From Adiantum capillus-veneris (Eukaryota; Streptophyta; Polypodiopsida; Polypodiales; Pteridaceae), in NCBI GenBank assembly GCA_014529385.2, contig CM043955.1, positions 134,736,108 to 134,800,107 of the forward strand: a stretch of 64,000 nt of DNA, in the 5' to 3' direction. The notes under the pieces are model-generated. The model saw nothing but the letters and a program-made list of their open reading frames with translations. It was not told the DNA's origin and searched no databases. Below, piece by piece: positions 33,433 through 44,806 of this stretch. The position numbers and the translations under genes were made by a program. How positions within the stretch are numbered: the stretch's first letter is position 1; the number at the start of each line of letters is the position of its first letter.

Positions 33433-34977
33433 TTAGTTGGAGCTCGAATATGATGAGCTCTCCTCTGAACCATCCTTAGCATTGATTTCACCAGCATATG
33501 GCTGTGAAAGACGACATTGGTAGGCCTTCAATCGCCAACCATTTATCGGGGTCTGATGTACCTTACCATCTAGGTCACCTAGTTGGTAACTACCATTTGA
33601 GAACCTCTGTATCACTACAAAAGGGCCTTCCCACTTAAGCAAGAACTTACCATCCTTCCTGCGATCAAAGCGATTGTTGTATCTGAGCACTAAAGAACCT
33701 TCCTTGATACCTTTCTTGACAAGGTTGCGATTGAACTTCTTTCGTTTCTTCTCTGCCTGGGCTGCATAGTACTTCACTGCTGACTCTCGATCTAGCCCTA
33801 ACCTCTCCAAATCGATGATTCTTCCTTCCACCTGCTTCTCTTGACTATCCTCTTGATGTGATTTTAGAACTCGGAGGCTCGCTAGCTCCACTTCTATAGG
33901 CAATAGTGCCTCTTGCCCGTAAACCAAGTGAAAAGGTGTATACCCCAAGGATGTTTTAAAGGATGTTCTGTAGGCCCAAAGTGCTGCATCTAGGTGTTTG
34001 TCCCATGCCTTGGGATGTAAATGCACTTGCTTAGTGATGATTTTACATATAAGACCATTTACCTTTTCCACAAGACCATTGCACTAAGGGTAGTATGGTG
34101 TAGAGTGCCTGCGCTTGATTTTTAACTTGCTCATCAATTGCCCGACTAAATCAGCTCGAAATCCCGGTCCCCTATCCGAGAGAATCTCCAAAGGTGTGCC
34201 AAAACGGCAACAAAGGCATTAAAAAATGAAATCACTCACATCCTTGGCTGTGATGCGCTTTGTTGGACGAGCTTCTGCCCATTTGGTCATGTACTCCACC
34301 CCCATAATGATGTATTCCTTCCCTGATTGAGCGCAAGGTAGTGGCCCTATTGCATCTATCCCCCATTTTTCAAATGGCCCATAGGTTTTGATTGGATGCT
34401 GATTTTCATGGGTAAGACGCCTTGGTCCAGCTTTTTGGCAAACCTCACATGTGCGGCACCAATGTTGTACATCTCGATGGAGGCTTGGCCACGCGAACCC
34501 TGATTGTAAAATCTTTCTGCTAGTAATCTCTTGTGCAAAGTGGCCACCACACACACCTTCATGACAACTAAACAAAATATCCTTTATCTCTTGGGATGCA
34601 GGAACTCTCCTTAAGACAGCATCTTTCCCTCTACAATACAAGTCCTCATTCACTAAGCTATAGCTGGTAGCCTTTTTTGCCAACCACCTACGTTCACTTT
34701 TACTCATACCAGAGGGTGCTTCACAATGCTCAAGAAAGTAAAGTAAATCATGCAGCTCCTCCTTTCCCTGGTATAAAGGACTTTTCACAAGGATAGCACC
34801 TACTATGAGAGTTTGTAGTTCTTCACTTGCTAAGGCATCTGCTTCTCGATTTTGATCTCTAGGTACAAAGTGCACTCGAACTTCTTTAAAACCCTTCAAC
34901 AAGGCCTTTGCTTCCCTCATCTTAGCAGACAATTTGTCATTTTTACAGGCATTATACACCAACCATTTGCTTAACAA
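33433..34977 (-). pseudogene. E3 integrase (two stops)
   Basis: 34977-34219 holds the end of the second RNase H (KMREAKALLKGF, HFVPRDQNREADALA), the HHCC module (CHEGVCGGHF, WCRTCEVCQ) and WGIDAIGPLP. A TAA at 34221-34219 interrupts FIF|CLCCRF. A TAG at 34086-34084 replaces Gln in YYP|CNGLVEK. 34071-33433 completes the C-terminus. The D,D,E residues remain. Confidence 0.9.
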
Positions 34978-37270
34978 TCAACATGGAGTCACCAAAAACA
35001 TTTAGCTTTGTGATGCCCTGAGAAAGACAACATTGCAACCCTAAAACAAGGGCATGGTACTTTGCCTCATTGTTAGAATAAACCTCTTTTAGATGAAACC
35101 CTTTTGCAAAGATCTTCTCCTTCTCTGGACCTAATATTACTATGCCTGCTGATGCCTTGTCTTTGGTCCTCTTGTAAGCCCCATCAAAATACAGACTGTG
35201 TGCTCCCAGTAGAACTTCAGGCTCCGGGATAGGCGGTACCTTACTAGGTGCCTCTTTCTTGGCCTTCTCATAACACCTTTGTGTGAGGACATCTGCCAAA
35301 CAAGCACGGGTGGAATCCTCTACTTGTAGTGTGTAGTCAAACTCTTGAAGCTGCACCACCCACTTTGCTATTCTTTGAGACAATTCCATGTGTTGTAGGG
35401 CATATGGAAAAACCTCCTCAGTTGTGATCACCACAAATTGTCTCGGAAGTAAGTAAGCCCGAAACTTCTCCACTGCAAACTTAAGAGCTAGCACCAATTG
35501 CTCAGTTGCGCTGAAACCCTTTTCAGCAGCTGTCATCACTCTACTAGAGAAGTAGACTGGTCTCATGAGAGATGTCTTTGGGTCTTTTTGCATCAAGACA
35601 GCTCCTAGAGCTTCTGGACCTACACTAGGATTTACATAGAATAATTCACCCCATGTGGGTTGTAGGACGATAGGCAATGAGCTGAAAATGGTTTTAACTT
35701 CTTGAAAGCACCTTTCACCCTCCTCACTCCATGTCAATGTAGTGTGTTTAGTGAGCTGCTGCAAAGGATAGATTGCCTGAGAAAGGAGATGTATGAATCG
35801 TCCCATGTAGCGAACCTTTTGAATGAAGGAGACTAGTTGCTTCACGTTTGAAGGAGTAGGTAAAGCTAACAATGTCTTTACCTTTTCAGGGTCAACCTCA
35901 ATACCATCTTGAGACACAACATGGCCTAGTAGAGTGACCTTGCTCTCACCTATGTGGCACTTGTTTTTATTCAATTGCCCACCCAATTGGGCCAGACGGG
36001 TGAAACCTTCGTCAACCTTGGACAGATGTACTTCCCTAGAGCTGTAAATGCAAAAATCATCAATGAAGACTCGTATGGACTTACCAAAGTAAGGTTGAAA
36101 CACCAAGTTCATAAACCTCTGGAAAGTAGCTGGGGCATTAGTTAAACCAAAAGGCATAACTCTATAAGCAAAACACCCCCAAGGTGTTATGATGGTAGTC
36201 TTTCTTTGGTCTTCATCTGCACTTCTGATTTGGAAGTAGCCTGAGTACCCATCACACACTGTGTACCTTTCATGACCAGCCACTTTATTTAGTATTTCAT
36301 CTTGAAAAGGAAAAGGAAAATGGTCCCTTTTTGTGGCTGCGTTTAGAGGCTTGTAATCCACACATACCCTCCACTTCCCATTTTTCTTTGGTGCTACCAC
36401 AACTGGAGACACCCACTCAGAATCTTCCATTGGGTAGATAAATCCTGCCTTGAGTAATCTTTTTACTTCTTTTAAGAGTGCATCTTGTTGCACTAGCCCT
36501 AATCTCCTTAGCCTTTGCACCACTGGTTTGGCACCTTCCTTTAATTGGATATGGTGTTGGGTTACCGTCACTCCTTTAATGTGCTTGTAATCAGTTATAA
36601 AGATTCCAGCATGCTTCTTTAGTACCTGCAAATAGGGTTCTCTCTCTTCTTCTAGTAGGTCCTTAGCTAGGATCTCCTCTAAGCCTGTGGCTTCTTCCTT
36701 GTTTAGAGAGTCTTGACCACCTTCTCCTTCTGGGTTTCGCAGTATTATACCCATGACTTCCAAAGAGCTAGCATCCTCCTCAGATGACTCATCCTCAGAT
36801 GAAGAGCAGCTGCTTGTGCTCCATTCATCCATAGAAGTCTCCATCTCTAGGTCTTGTTGTCTACCCTGCTTCATGTCATACACAATTTTTTGTTGCTTGC
36901 CACCTACCTTATGATTTGGTCGCAACTCAAGGGAACCTGTCTCCCAATCTTGCCTAGCTTTCATAGCCATAAGCCAAGGTCTTCCAAGGATTAGCGGATA
37001 GCCCTCCCCCTTAGTTGGGATCACATAAGCATCAATTGAGATTGCCACACCAAAAGCTGAAACCTTCACTCCATTAACCTTTCCCACACAAGCCACCCTT
37101 ACATTATTTGCCATCTTAGCTTGTAAGGAAGTTTGCTCGTTTACTTCCAAACCCAACCTGTGCATTAATTTCTCTGTCATAACACAAATCTCGGCTCCAC
37201 CATCTACGTACACATTGGAGACTCGCTGAATCTTAATCTCTGCATCAATGACTGGCACGATATCCTTCAT
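34952..37270 (-). pseudogene. E3 protease, reverse transcriptase and RNase H domains
   Basis: One 772-codon frame: protease site VYVDGGAEICVM and ILGRPW; an acidic linker; RT with [45 protein letters not shown] and the catalytic FIDDFCIYS; RNase H (FYVNPSVGPEALGAVLMQ); and archaeal-type RNase H (SLYFDGAYKRTKDK, NNEAKYHALVLGLQCC, VFGDSML). It begins where gag ends in another frame, a probable frameshift at about 37310 given the continuous frame in E1. It ends at a +1 frame switch shared with E1. Confidence 0.92.
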
Positions 37271-38628
37271 GCCTCTTGCACTAATAGACCCAACTGACTT
37301 TGCCTTAGCCTCCTGGTGCTGACCATCTTAGACCAGGTTCTACGCATCTTTGGGGAAAGGTGGAGGAGTTGCTGCCATGAAATCTTTGGTCCTTGCTTAC
37401 TCACATCTGCTACCAGGTCGTAAGGTATGGATCCTACCCCAAGTGGAAAGTCTTCTACTCCTATGTGCCTCCTTGACCTACTCTTCCTTTTCTTGTCTCC
37501 TATCACTTGGGAGGAACCCTCATTCCCTTTATCCGGCTCTGAAGCTTCCATTTCATCAGTTCTTTGTCTCCTAACTCTCTTTATTGGCATGGCAACAGCT
37601 TCCTCCATTTTTTCTTTCCCTTTATCCTTACCATTGTCAAGACTTATGACAGAGACAGCCCTGTCCTCCCCTCCCAATGGTAGTGGAGGGATCTCTGTTG
37701 GTGCTTGTGGTGGTGGAGGAGGGGTCCTCAATATTTGGATTGGTGGAGCCACGTGTGCATTTTGTCCATTTAGTGGCCTAGCTCGAGGAGGAGTGACTTG
37801 CTGGCGAGGAGGCCGTCTTTGATTACCATTTCCTTGATAGCGTCGTGGATGGGGGCAATAATACATGCCGTGACCTACCTCTCCACAGTTGTAGCAAATG
37901 TACTCACGTGCTTGCCTTTGTCCTTCTTGTCTATTTCGTTCATTTCCTGGCTGGGGAGCCCTTACACCTTGAACCAGATTGATGGACAGGCTCTCTAGTT
38001 GATTGGTGATTTGTTGAAGTAATTCTTGTTGAGAGGACTCTTGGTCTGTTGCTCCTGTCCCTGCTACTACCCTTGCCGTAGGTTGAGCTAGCGGTGGAGG
38101 CTCCATTCCCCCTTGTAGTTGAGCTTCGAATTTTAACTTCCTATCCTTCTCCCTTGCGTAAGTCATAGCTTTATCAAAGGTATCTGGGAATTTACCTTTT
38201 ACCTTTTCTCGAAGGATGGGGTAAAGCCCTGCCAGGAAACAGTCCTTCTTTAGGAATTCTGGCGCCCTTTCTCCTTCACCTAGTGATGCACACCATTCCT
38301 CCCATAGGTTGGAAAATTTTCCTTCATAGCTTCTATAGTCATTGGGTGATGTTTGGCGTAGCTCTAAGAGCTATCTCCATATCTCCTCTGGAGGCTCATG
38401 GCGGCGAAATTCTTCTATGAAGGCCATATTTAAGGACTCCCAGTCTCTTCTTTCTTCAGGTGCCAAAGTTTGATACCATAATTTTGCACCTTCCCTCAAG
38501 ACCAAAGGAAAGGCCCTTAACTTAGCAGCTTCGTCATCCCTTCCCGATACCAGAAAGGCCATTTCCAAATTATCCAAAAAGTCTGGAGCAACCTCCACAG
38601 GCTTACCATAAAAATTAGGGAAGGCCAT
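37267..38628 (-). pseudogene. E3 gag (one stop)
   Basis: Likely ATG at 38628 (MAFPNFYGKPVEVAPDF), matching the E1 gag start. A TAG at 38373-38371 replaces a Gln (IWR|LLELRQ). The frame continues to 37267 with AREKDRKLKFEAQ, a CCHC knuckle (CYNCGEVGHGMYYC), a basic/proline-rich linker and KMVSTRRL. The E1 stop falls on a different Gln, so the two mutations are independent. Confidence 0.88.
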
Positions 38629-38707
38629 AAGTGAGAGAGTAAACAGCTCCAATTTATTTTAAAATAGAGTATGGTAATTACAATTTGGAGCTTTAGCACA
38701 ACTTAGC

Positions 38708-38935
38708 TCAAAATAGGATGAAGATCGACACATCAAAGGAATGGTAATAGTCTAGTAAGGGTAGAATGACAGGATGAGGAGAGCGCAAGATTTCCCCAAG
38801 TCTCTCGGCTCCAAACAACAGGGCTATTCTTTGCTGATAAAAGATTTTTCTATCAATACAAATATTCACACGGATATGACGCACAAAATGGAAAGGAAAC
38901 ATGCGGGGATCATCATTCTCATTATTGGCATCCAT
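38708..38935 (-). CDS. E3 leader ORF D, counterpart of E1 ORF C
   Basis: ATG at 38935, about 75 codons: FVRHIRVNICIDRKIFYQQR then VILPLLDYYHSFDVSIFILF. Aligns with E1 7380-7598 along its length, with hydrophobic C-terminus. It sits directly upstream of gag in both elements. Function unknown; the basic first half and hydrophobic end could suit a small membrane- or nucleic-acid-associated protein. Confidence 0.5.
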   Translation of the reverse strand: MDANNENDDPRMFPFHFVRHIRVNICIDRKIFYQQRIALLFGAERLGEILRSPHPVILPLLDYYHSFDVSIFILF

Positions 38936-39011
38936 ACTTACACACAAGAGCCTAGCTTAGTTGCACCACCTTGGGACCAATGAGCCTGATCAGCCACAGA
39001 AGGTCAGCACC

Positions 39012-39485
39012 TCAAATCACTTCGACTCTTCCTGATGCATCTGTGAAGACGTAAGGCGTGATGGCAACACTTTGTACAATGCTGAGCCTTTTAGCAAGCA
39101 ACAGTTGGATGCTATTACCATAATCAGCATGACGAATGAAAGTGACACCATTAATGTGCAGCACATCATCAACTAAGATAGTTTCCTTAGATTGAGATAA
39201 CTTCTTGAAAATTAGCAGCAAAGGTAGGGCAGGGAGGCTTTTCACCCGGTCTCCAAAGCACTTTGGACAATATCCAAAGTGATCTTCACGCGGACAGGAG
39301 GTTGGCTTGGGATTGGTGGTGTCTGGATTCACAAAGTGCACTGGGAGCACTCGCAGACGGGCGGCAATCTTGTAGGCAAGCCTTCGCCTCTTTGCTTCAG
39401 GAGGATTTAGGGGTGAGAGTCGTGGTTGCAAGTTGGAGGTTGAAGTTGGTTGCTCACTAGCCTTTTTCTTGCCTGTAGTGGTCAT
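39012..39485 (-). CDS. E3 leader ORF C', basic protein with a possible zinc module
   Basis: ATG at 39485 (MTTTGKKKASEQPTS), 157 codons, intact. Contains a nuclear-signal-like AKRRRLAYK, a Cys-rich stretch CPREDHFGYCPKC (a possible zinc site), and a C-terminal half with KKLSQSKETILVDDVLHING. No counterpart is visible in E1. I do not recognise the family. An intact frame this long in an element with a damaged polyprotein is notable. Confidence 0.5.
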   Translation of the reverse strand: MTTTGKKKASEQPTSTSNLQPRLSPLNPPEAKRRRLAYKIAARLRVLPVHFVNPDTTNPKPTSCPREDHFGYCPKCFGDRVKSLPALPLLLIFKKLSQSKETILVDDVLHINGVTFIRHADYGNSIQLLLAKRLSIVQSVAITPYVFTDASGRVEVI

Positions 39486-39522
39486 GTAATCCCTTATTAA
39501 TGAGATTAAGCCAAATGTTACC

Positions 39523-39714
39523 TTACGCTTGAGCACGCGCTGCGGCCTTGGGCCACTTAGGTGTAGAGGTGATCTTCCTCCTCTTAGTCGGCTCCTCAGG
39601 AAAGAGAGGTCTGGTGATGCTTTCTCTTCCCTTAATGTGTGTCACAGTAACTTCGTGTATGTTGATGTAGAATATTTCAAGCTCGTGTGCGTTGGAGGTT
39701 TTTGGAGCACTCAT
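39523..39714 (-). CDS. E3 leader ORF B
   Basis: ATG at 39714 (MSAPKTSNAHELEIFYIN), 63 codons, basic tail with PTKRRK. Partly resembles E1 ORF B (FYIN..EVTV versus FYFEN..QVTEV). It overlaps in coordinates the upstream extension of ORF C', so a splice between them is possible. Confidence 0.35.
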   Translation of the reverse strand: MSAPKTSNAHELEIFYINIHEVTVTHIKGRESITRPLFPEEPTKRRKITSTPKWPKAAARAQA

Positions 39715-39734
39715 AGGTTGAGAGGAGAGGTATA

Positions 39735-39920
39735 TCAAGATCTTCTTCTCACTCTCCTTCGTTGGCGACGATCACGAACAAGGCATGTAGAAGAACTTAC
39801 TTCTTGAATTTCAATGACAGTGCAACCTGGTAACAAGACCTCGATGAAAGCTTTTAAGGCCTCTAAAGCCTCCTCCTCTTCTGTTCTCCAATTTGCAAAC
39901 TCCTCACGCCATTCGTCCAT
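39735..39920 (-). CDS. E3 leader ORF A, counterpart of E1 ORF A
   Basis: ATG at 39920, 53 nt after the PBS, 61 codons: MDEWREEFANWRTEEEEALE, VLLPGCTVIEIQE, then a basic RRQRRRVRRRS end. The same acidic-then-basic plan and position as in E1. Confidence 0.5.
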   Translation of the reverse strand: MDEWREEFANWRTEEEEALEALKAFIEVLLPGCTVIEIQEVSSSTCLVRDRRQRRRVRRRS

Positions 39921-39972
39921 GTTGTCGATTGCACATCTTCATTGCTTATGGACTGAAGGTCTGTGTAGCCCT

Positions 39973-39989
39973 CCTCAGTGGGGGCACCA
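39973..39989 (-). promoter_or_regulatory. E3 primer binding site
   Basis: TGGTGCCCCCACTGAGG on the minus strand, identical to the E1 site and 3 nt from the LTR. Confidence 0.8.
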
Positions 39990-39992
39990 AAA

Positions 39993-41510
39993 TGATAGCG
40001 GGAAAAAGAGCAGTGCAATCGGGTGGCCTCTGTACTCGTGCACACTCCACAAACCACGCCTCATGCAAACAAGCAAAGAACAAAACAAAGGGGGCACCAC
40101 CCTAAATTAAGAGGTTTAGGGACCTCACACATAGTGCACATAGGCAAGTGAGACTTCTGGCATTATGATGGTATCAAAACACATGGCAAAACACATAGAA
40201 ACGAAGCTTAGGGACCTTATGTAGCATATATATACACAAGACATCAGCTTAACAATACAACGGCATCTGATCATACATAACAAGGATATAGAGAAGCAAG
40301 CCAAGGATGGCATAATCCCTTGTCAAAAACAATCAACCCATCAAGTAGGTATGATCCTACTAGCAACACATCAATACCTTAGAGAATGATGGCGAGGATG
40401 GTGGCCATGGAGCATGAGAGAAGACTCCTTATTTAGGTTTTAGGGCTAGTAATGTAGCATACTAGAGGGAGAGAGAGAGAGAGAGGGAGAGAGAGTAGAG
40501 CTCCATCCATAGCTCCTCGTTGTGAGCAATGTCGTCATAGCTTCGTTGCTTGGTGAAGTGGGTGAAGTGTTGGTTTTGAGTGAGAGAAGGCCTCCTTATA
40601 TAGGTTTCTGAGAGGGTTTAGGATTAGGGATAAACATGCTTAAATCCGCTGATTGGGGTTACTTTTTTCTTAGGGTGGTCAACAGATTGAGGTCACCTGA
40701 TATGTCACCATCAAGATATTCTCTAGAGTGATGTGAGAGGGGAGGGTAAATGCTGATTTTTCTGATTGTGACACATGGGGATAAGGCCTTGACCAGCATT
40801 TAAGAGCAGGTAAGGTGGCTGTTGAAACTGGAGGTTCTGCACATGTCAGGGGGGGACCTGCTGGGTCCTCCTGAATATCAAATTCTCAAAAAATCCTCAA
40901 CCATGGCTTCTTTTGACATGTGTTCTTTGAAAAAATCAGCATGTCTCTTTTCAACTCAAAAGTCTTTATCCCTGTTGACTCACCTTTACCATAAGATTTT
41001 CCCCTTTTCTCCTCCTGTAACTGCATTGTTGATGCCCAATCACTGCTTCTAGTAACAGTGAACTGTTACCTACCAAATACTTATGGTGCAGTAAAAAATA
41101 TTTACTGTCGGTAAAAAAGGTTACTGTAGGTAAAAAGTGATTTGTATTTACCATGTAGGTGAAAAATATTTACTGTCGGTAAAAAATATTTACTGTGGTA
41201 AAAAATATTTACTGTCGGTAAAAAAGTGAAAACGGAGTATGCTGTGCTGTGAGTCCACACGAACATCCTCGTGTAAATTTCACTAGAAATTCACACCTAG
41301 AATGGGCTATTCTGTAAGATATAGGTTGTAGGCATGCATAAGAGCTCGTTCCCACGTATCTTCTGTCCATGGCACTTTTCACTCTTTGGTGCTTGTGAAG
41401 TAGATTTTTCTTCTCTTTCGAGATCCCTTGGACTAGAGTATCCTCATCTCCCCAACAACTGATTGTGCCTTTATTGCATCTTCAGAAGGGGTCCTAAAAA
41501 CCATGCATCA
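39993..41510 (-). repeat. E3 right (5') LTR
   Basis: 1518 bp, near-identical to the left LTR. TATA box at 40595-40602 (minus). It carries the same minisatellite at 41091-41228. Confidence 0.95.
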
Positions 41511-41582
41511 GAATTCAATGAGCAAATTCCAAAAAGATTATTTTCCTCTCTCCTCAACTTTATTATCTCTCTTGATCCTCCA

Positions 41583-43219
41583 TCGACATCTCTCTCTCTC
41601 TCAAGAAAGCTTTGTGGATTTCAAGAAAGCTTTTGACATGGTACCGCAAGGAAATCTTTGGAGACATATGCAAAGCCTTGAAGTGCCGAGAGAATTTATG
41701 CATGCAATTTTTTGCATCTACCAAAAAGTGATATGTCGACTACGTATGGGAGATGGAATTTCAAAAAATTTTGCAAGCCTCCGTTGGTGTCAAACAAGGA
41801 TGCCCACTTTCCCCAACCCTCTTTGGGCTACTCATTGATGAATTGGAATGCATGGTTCTTGATTTTATGCAACAAGAAGGCATAGAAGAGGTTAAGATCG
41901 GAAATGCGGTGATCGTGCTTTTGCTTTGTGCCGATGATGTAGTCCTCTTGGCACATACCTTGGAAGATGCACAAAAGCTTTTGAGTGTCTTGGAATGCTT
42001 TTGCCTACATAGCGGGCTGATCGTGAATGGATCCAAAACCAAGGTTATGCTTGTAAAGACCCTCAATGATGAAAATCCATGCATTGTGTACAACAATGAG
42101 CAACCTGAAGTGGTAGATAGCTTCATGTACCTTGGCCTTAAGGTTCCATCGAATCATAAATGGAAGGATTGCCCAATGCGTCGCTTGGAAGCCGGAAAGA
42201 GGGCTTATTATGCATTTGAGAACATGTGAAATGCTGGAGAGATCAAGTGTTAGGCGCTCAAAAAGTACTTCTTTGACACATTGGTGACACCGGTGCTTCT
42301 TTATGGAGTGGAGGTGTGGGGTGGTAGCATTGAAAAGTTTACTTGGAAAGAGTTTGAGAATGTCCAAAAGTGTTTTCTCACCAAATTTCTCCAAGTCAAG
42401 ACACAAACACCCTACATGCTCTTACTTCTTGAGTCCAGATCGCTTCCCATTGAGGTCTTGGACATGCAATGGTTGTGGAGTACATGCTTAAGACACAACG
42501 TAGCCCTTTGTATCGCCTTCCTAGAATCACATATGAAGCAAGTCAAAAGGTCCAAAAGACATGCAAGAGCAAAATACTAAGTTCGGGGTGGATGCTTGAC
42601 ATCAAGAAATGGTTTGGAAGATGGGATGCATGTCACTTGGTCAAGGATGCGTTGATTGACTCCCAAGTTAATGTGACCTTCTTAAAACACCAATGTATCA
42701 TGGCTTGGGAGAGATCCGGAGGTTCTTTCTTCAACCATTACACCACACACATTGCTCCAAACTACAAATCTCTCTTTCTCTCCAAACGAGGTAACCGAAC
42801 CCATCCCTACATCCTTGAGCCCATCTCGTTGAGTGCAATCCGCACAATTACCTCCATTCGTCTTAGATCCCATTTTCTACGTTGTGAGACAGGATGTTGG
42901 GGCACTGGCAAGGAGTCACATCGACTTTGCACCTTATGCCCTCGTCAAGTGCGAGAGAGTGAGTACCACACACTACTTGAGTGCTCAGCTTTTGACCACA
43001 TTAGGTCCTCTTTTCCCCTTATATTTATCCATGAGCTCTCCCTGCATACCTTCCTCTCCTAACCACGATGTGGACTCTCTATTGTGACGCTCATTTCAGC
43101 CATTTTTGAGCATCGAGAGTCACTTATGACCTCCACTCACACCACGTGACATGTTCATTTGGTCCCATAGGTCATATTTGACCTCCCAGGACGATAATAG
43201 AACTCTCTCTCTCTCTCTA
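41583..43219 (+). mobile_element. 5'-truncated LINE (non-LTR retrotransposon) fragment, decayed
   Basis: RT begins abruptly at motif A (FVDFKKAFDMVPQGNLWRHM, about 41610), then frame-shifts near 41755 to GVKQGCPLSPTLFGLLIDEL and the catalytic CADDVVLLAHT (usual FADD/YADD). TGA and TAG near 42227-42252 precede PVLLYGVEVWGG. A further shift near 42560 leads to WDACHLVKDALI and a C-terminal Cys/His zinc module (CTLCPRQVRESEYHTLLEC), ending at 43062. No endonuclease domain. (CT)n runs lie at both ends (41583-41602, 43202-43219). 43220-43420 holds nothing I can identify. Confidence 0.85.
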
Positions 43220-43420
43220 TGCCACACACAAGGCAAAGTCTACACCTAAATCAATTTACATCAAGATTAATGCTAACAAAAAGAGAGACAAAATGATTTA
43301 TAAACCAAGATAATCCAAAACATCTTCACCAAAGGCCCAATTCCTACCCGATTTATATCACCTTTGCTAACTACAATACATGGCAAAAAATATGTCACAA
43401 AATTGTAAAATCATGGGGCT

Positions 43421-44462
43421 TTACTCTAAGTTTGGATATGCACGTTCATGGCTAAGAGCATTGTAGACATCTACTTTGCTTAGCACGGGTTGATGTATGA
43501 ACATGTTTTCATTTTGGCTCAATCCAAGAACTCTCAAGAAAATTAAGTACAAGTACTTGCAAGCCAAATAAGATTTTTTCTTGGCCTCCCTGTCAATGAA
43601 ATCAAGGCATGTGTAGTAGGCCTTATCCTTGATGTGCATCTCATACACCCCCACATGTCCGTCTACTGCATGATGCTCAACCTTGAAGACTTCATTTGAT
43701 TTGTCTACAGTACATTTCTCTTCAATCACATTACCCTTAAACAAAGAGCGAGACCAATTTTCTTAACTGCCTCCTCTGAATCGGAAGTTCAAAATTTGAC
43801 TCTTATGCCATTTCTTAGTATTGAACCTCTGCTACTTGCTTTTGTTGAAGCGGAAGAGAAATCACCTCCACCACTAGGAGGAGTTTGCATTGTTGTTGCA
43901 CTCTCTCAATCTTTTCCAACTGTCTCCACTTGAAATCCTCCTTCAACTAGTACCTCAACTTCTTTATCGATGAGATTTGTTCCTAGATCAACTGGCCAAA
44001 TTAATGGAGGAGGAGCTAGACTTCGTTCTATATTATGATTTTCCACATAGCAATGAATAACATAGCAATGAATAAGATGTATGGGATAGAACAAAAACCA
44101 CTATTTGAGTAGTTTATTTGGATGTTTCCTATACCCGTCAAAGGATGGTGCAGAGTCCCTTTACTACATGCCTCTATATTTTGTCCACATCTTTTTCCAC
44201 CATTGGGGGTGCCACTACATGTTACATGACTGTCAAGAGGGGTTCTTATGATTGGCCACATAGCTTCATTGAGAAAACAAAAAACCTTGTCTTCTCTTTG
44301 AAATTATCACTCCCATCTGCTACCCCTGAATCTTTTGTAAAAATAATATTCCTTGGCCTTTTGTGTGTTGTGCAATCACGTGTTTTTGAATTTTACTCTA
44401 GTCTATGTCTCAATTCATCCTCAACATCAATCAAAATCGATGGCCCTCGCTTTTCTAATTAA
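43421..44462 (-). pseudogene. SWIM-type zinc-finger protein gene, decayed
   Basis: 43744-43421 reads NEVFKVEHHAVDGHVGVYEM, YYTCLDFIDREAKKKSYLAC, KYLYLIFLRVLGLSQNEN and QPVLSKVDVYNAL. This matches the SWIM finger of MEKK1/ZSWIM-type proteins (CxCxDF...CKHLxFxxLRVL), with the zinc His replaced by Tyr. Upstream, 44460-43750 has pieces such as DVEDELRHRLE and HVTCSGTPNGGKRCG in shifting frames. It is on the same strand as the methyltransferase-like pieces but separated by the LINE and E3, so a single ancestral gene is possible but unproven. 44463-44806 shows no coding signal. Confidence 0.5.
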
Positions 44463-44806
44463 ATTTTGTCGATTGAAAGCTTGAACTAACAGGAGCGGTT
44501 GTAAACTCATAGCCATCAAGCATTTTTTGACAGGTTGCAAGTGCTAGAGAGTACGACCCAAGAAGTAAGACCAAATTGGGGAATTCAAGTTAGGCAATAA
44601 GGTAACAAGGTTTGGATTTTGTAAGATCAAATCTTCATGTATTTGCAATCACAAAGAATTTACCAAAATAGGAATCCAAGCGTCATAGACCAAGTGAGCA
44701 ATCGCTCAACTGAAGGTAGCATGAATCAAAGACCACTGCATCCTCTAGAAGCTATTATAGAGGATTTATTTTTTTTGATACCTCATCAGAAAGATCATAC
44801 ATTGTA

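Larger units (their letters stand above)
31592..41510 (-). mobile_element. E3: complete, very young Tat-like Ty3 LTR retrotransposon
   Basis: LTRs 31592-33108 and 39993-41510 differ at about seven positions. The target duplication GAATT is exact (31587-31591, 41511-41515). On the minus strand: 5' LTR, PBS, four leader ORFs, gag, protease, RT, two RNase H domains, integrase, hairpin, polypurine tract, 3' LTR. Protein layout matches E1, but the LTRs are unrelated in sequence except at the core promoter. Despite its youth, the coding region has at least three stops and two frame switches. Confidence 0.95.

Noticed and set aside
31570-41540. Inverted similarity around the E3 insertion (CAATTTGG / CAAATTCC)
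   Set aside because: Short AT-rich matches only; the exact GAATT duplication and LTR structure explain the junctions.
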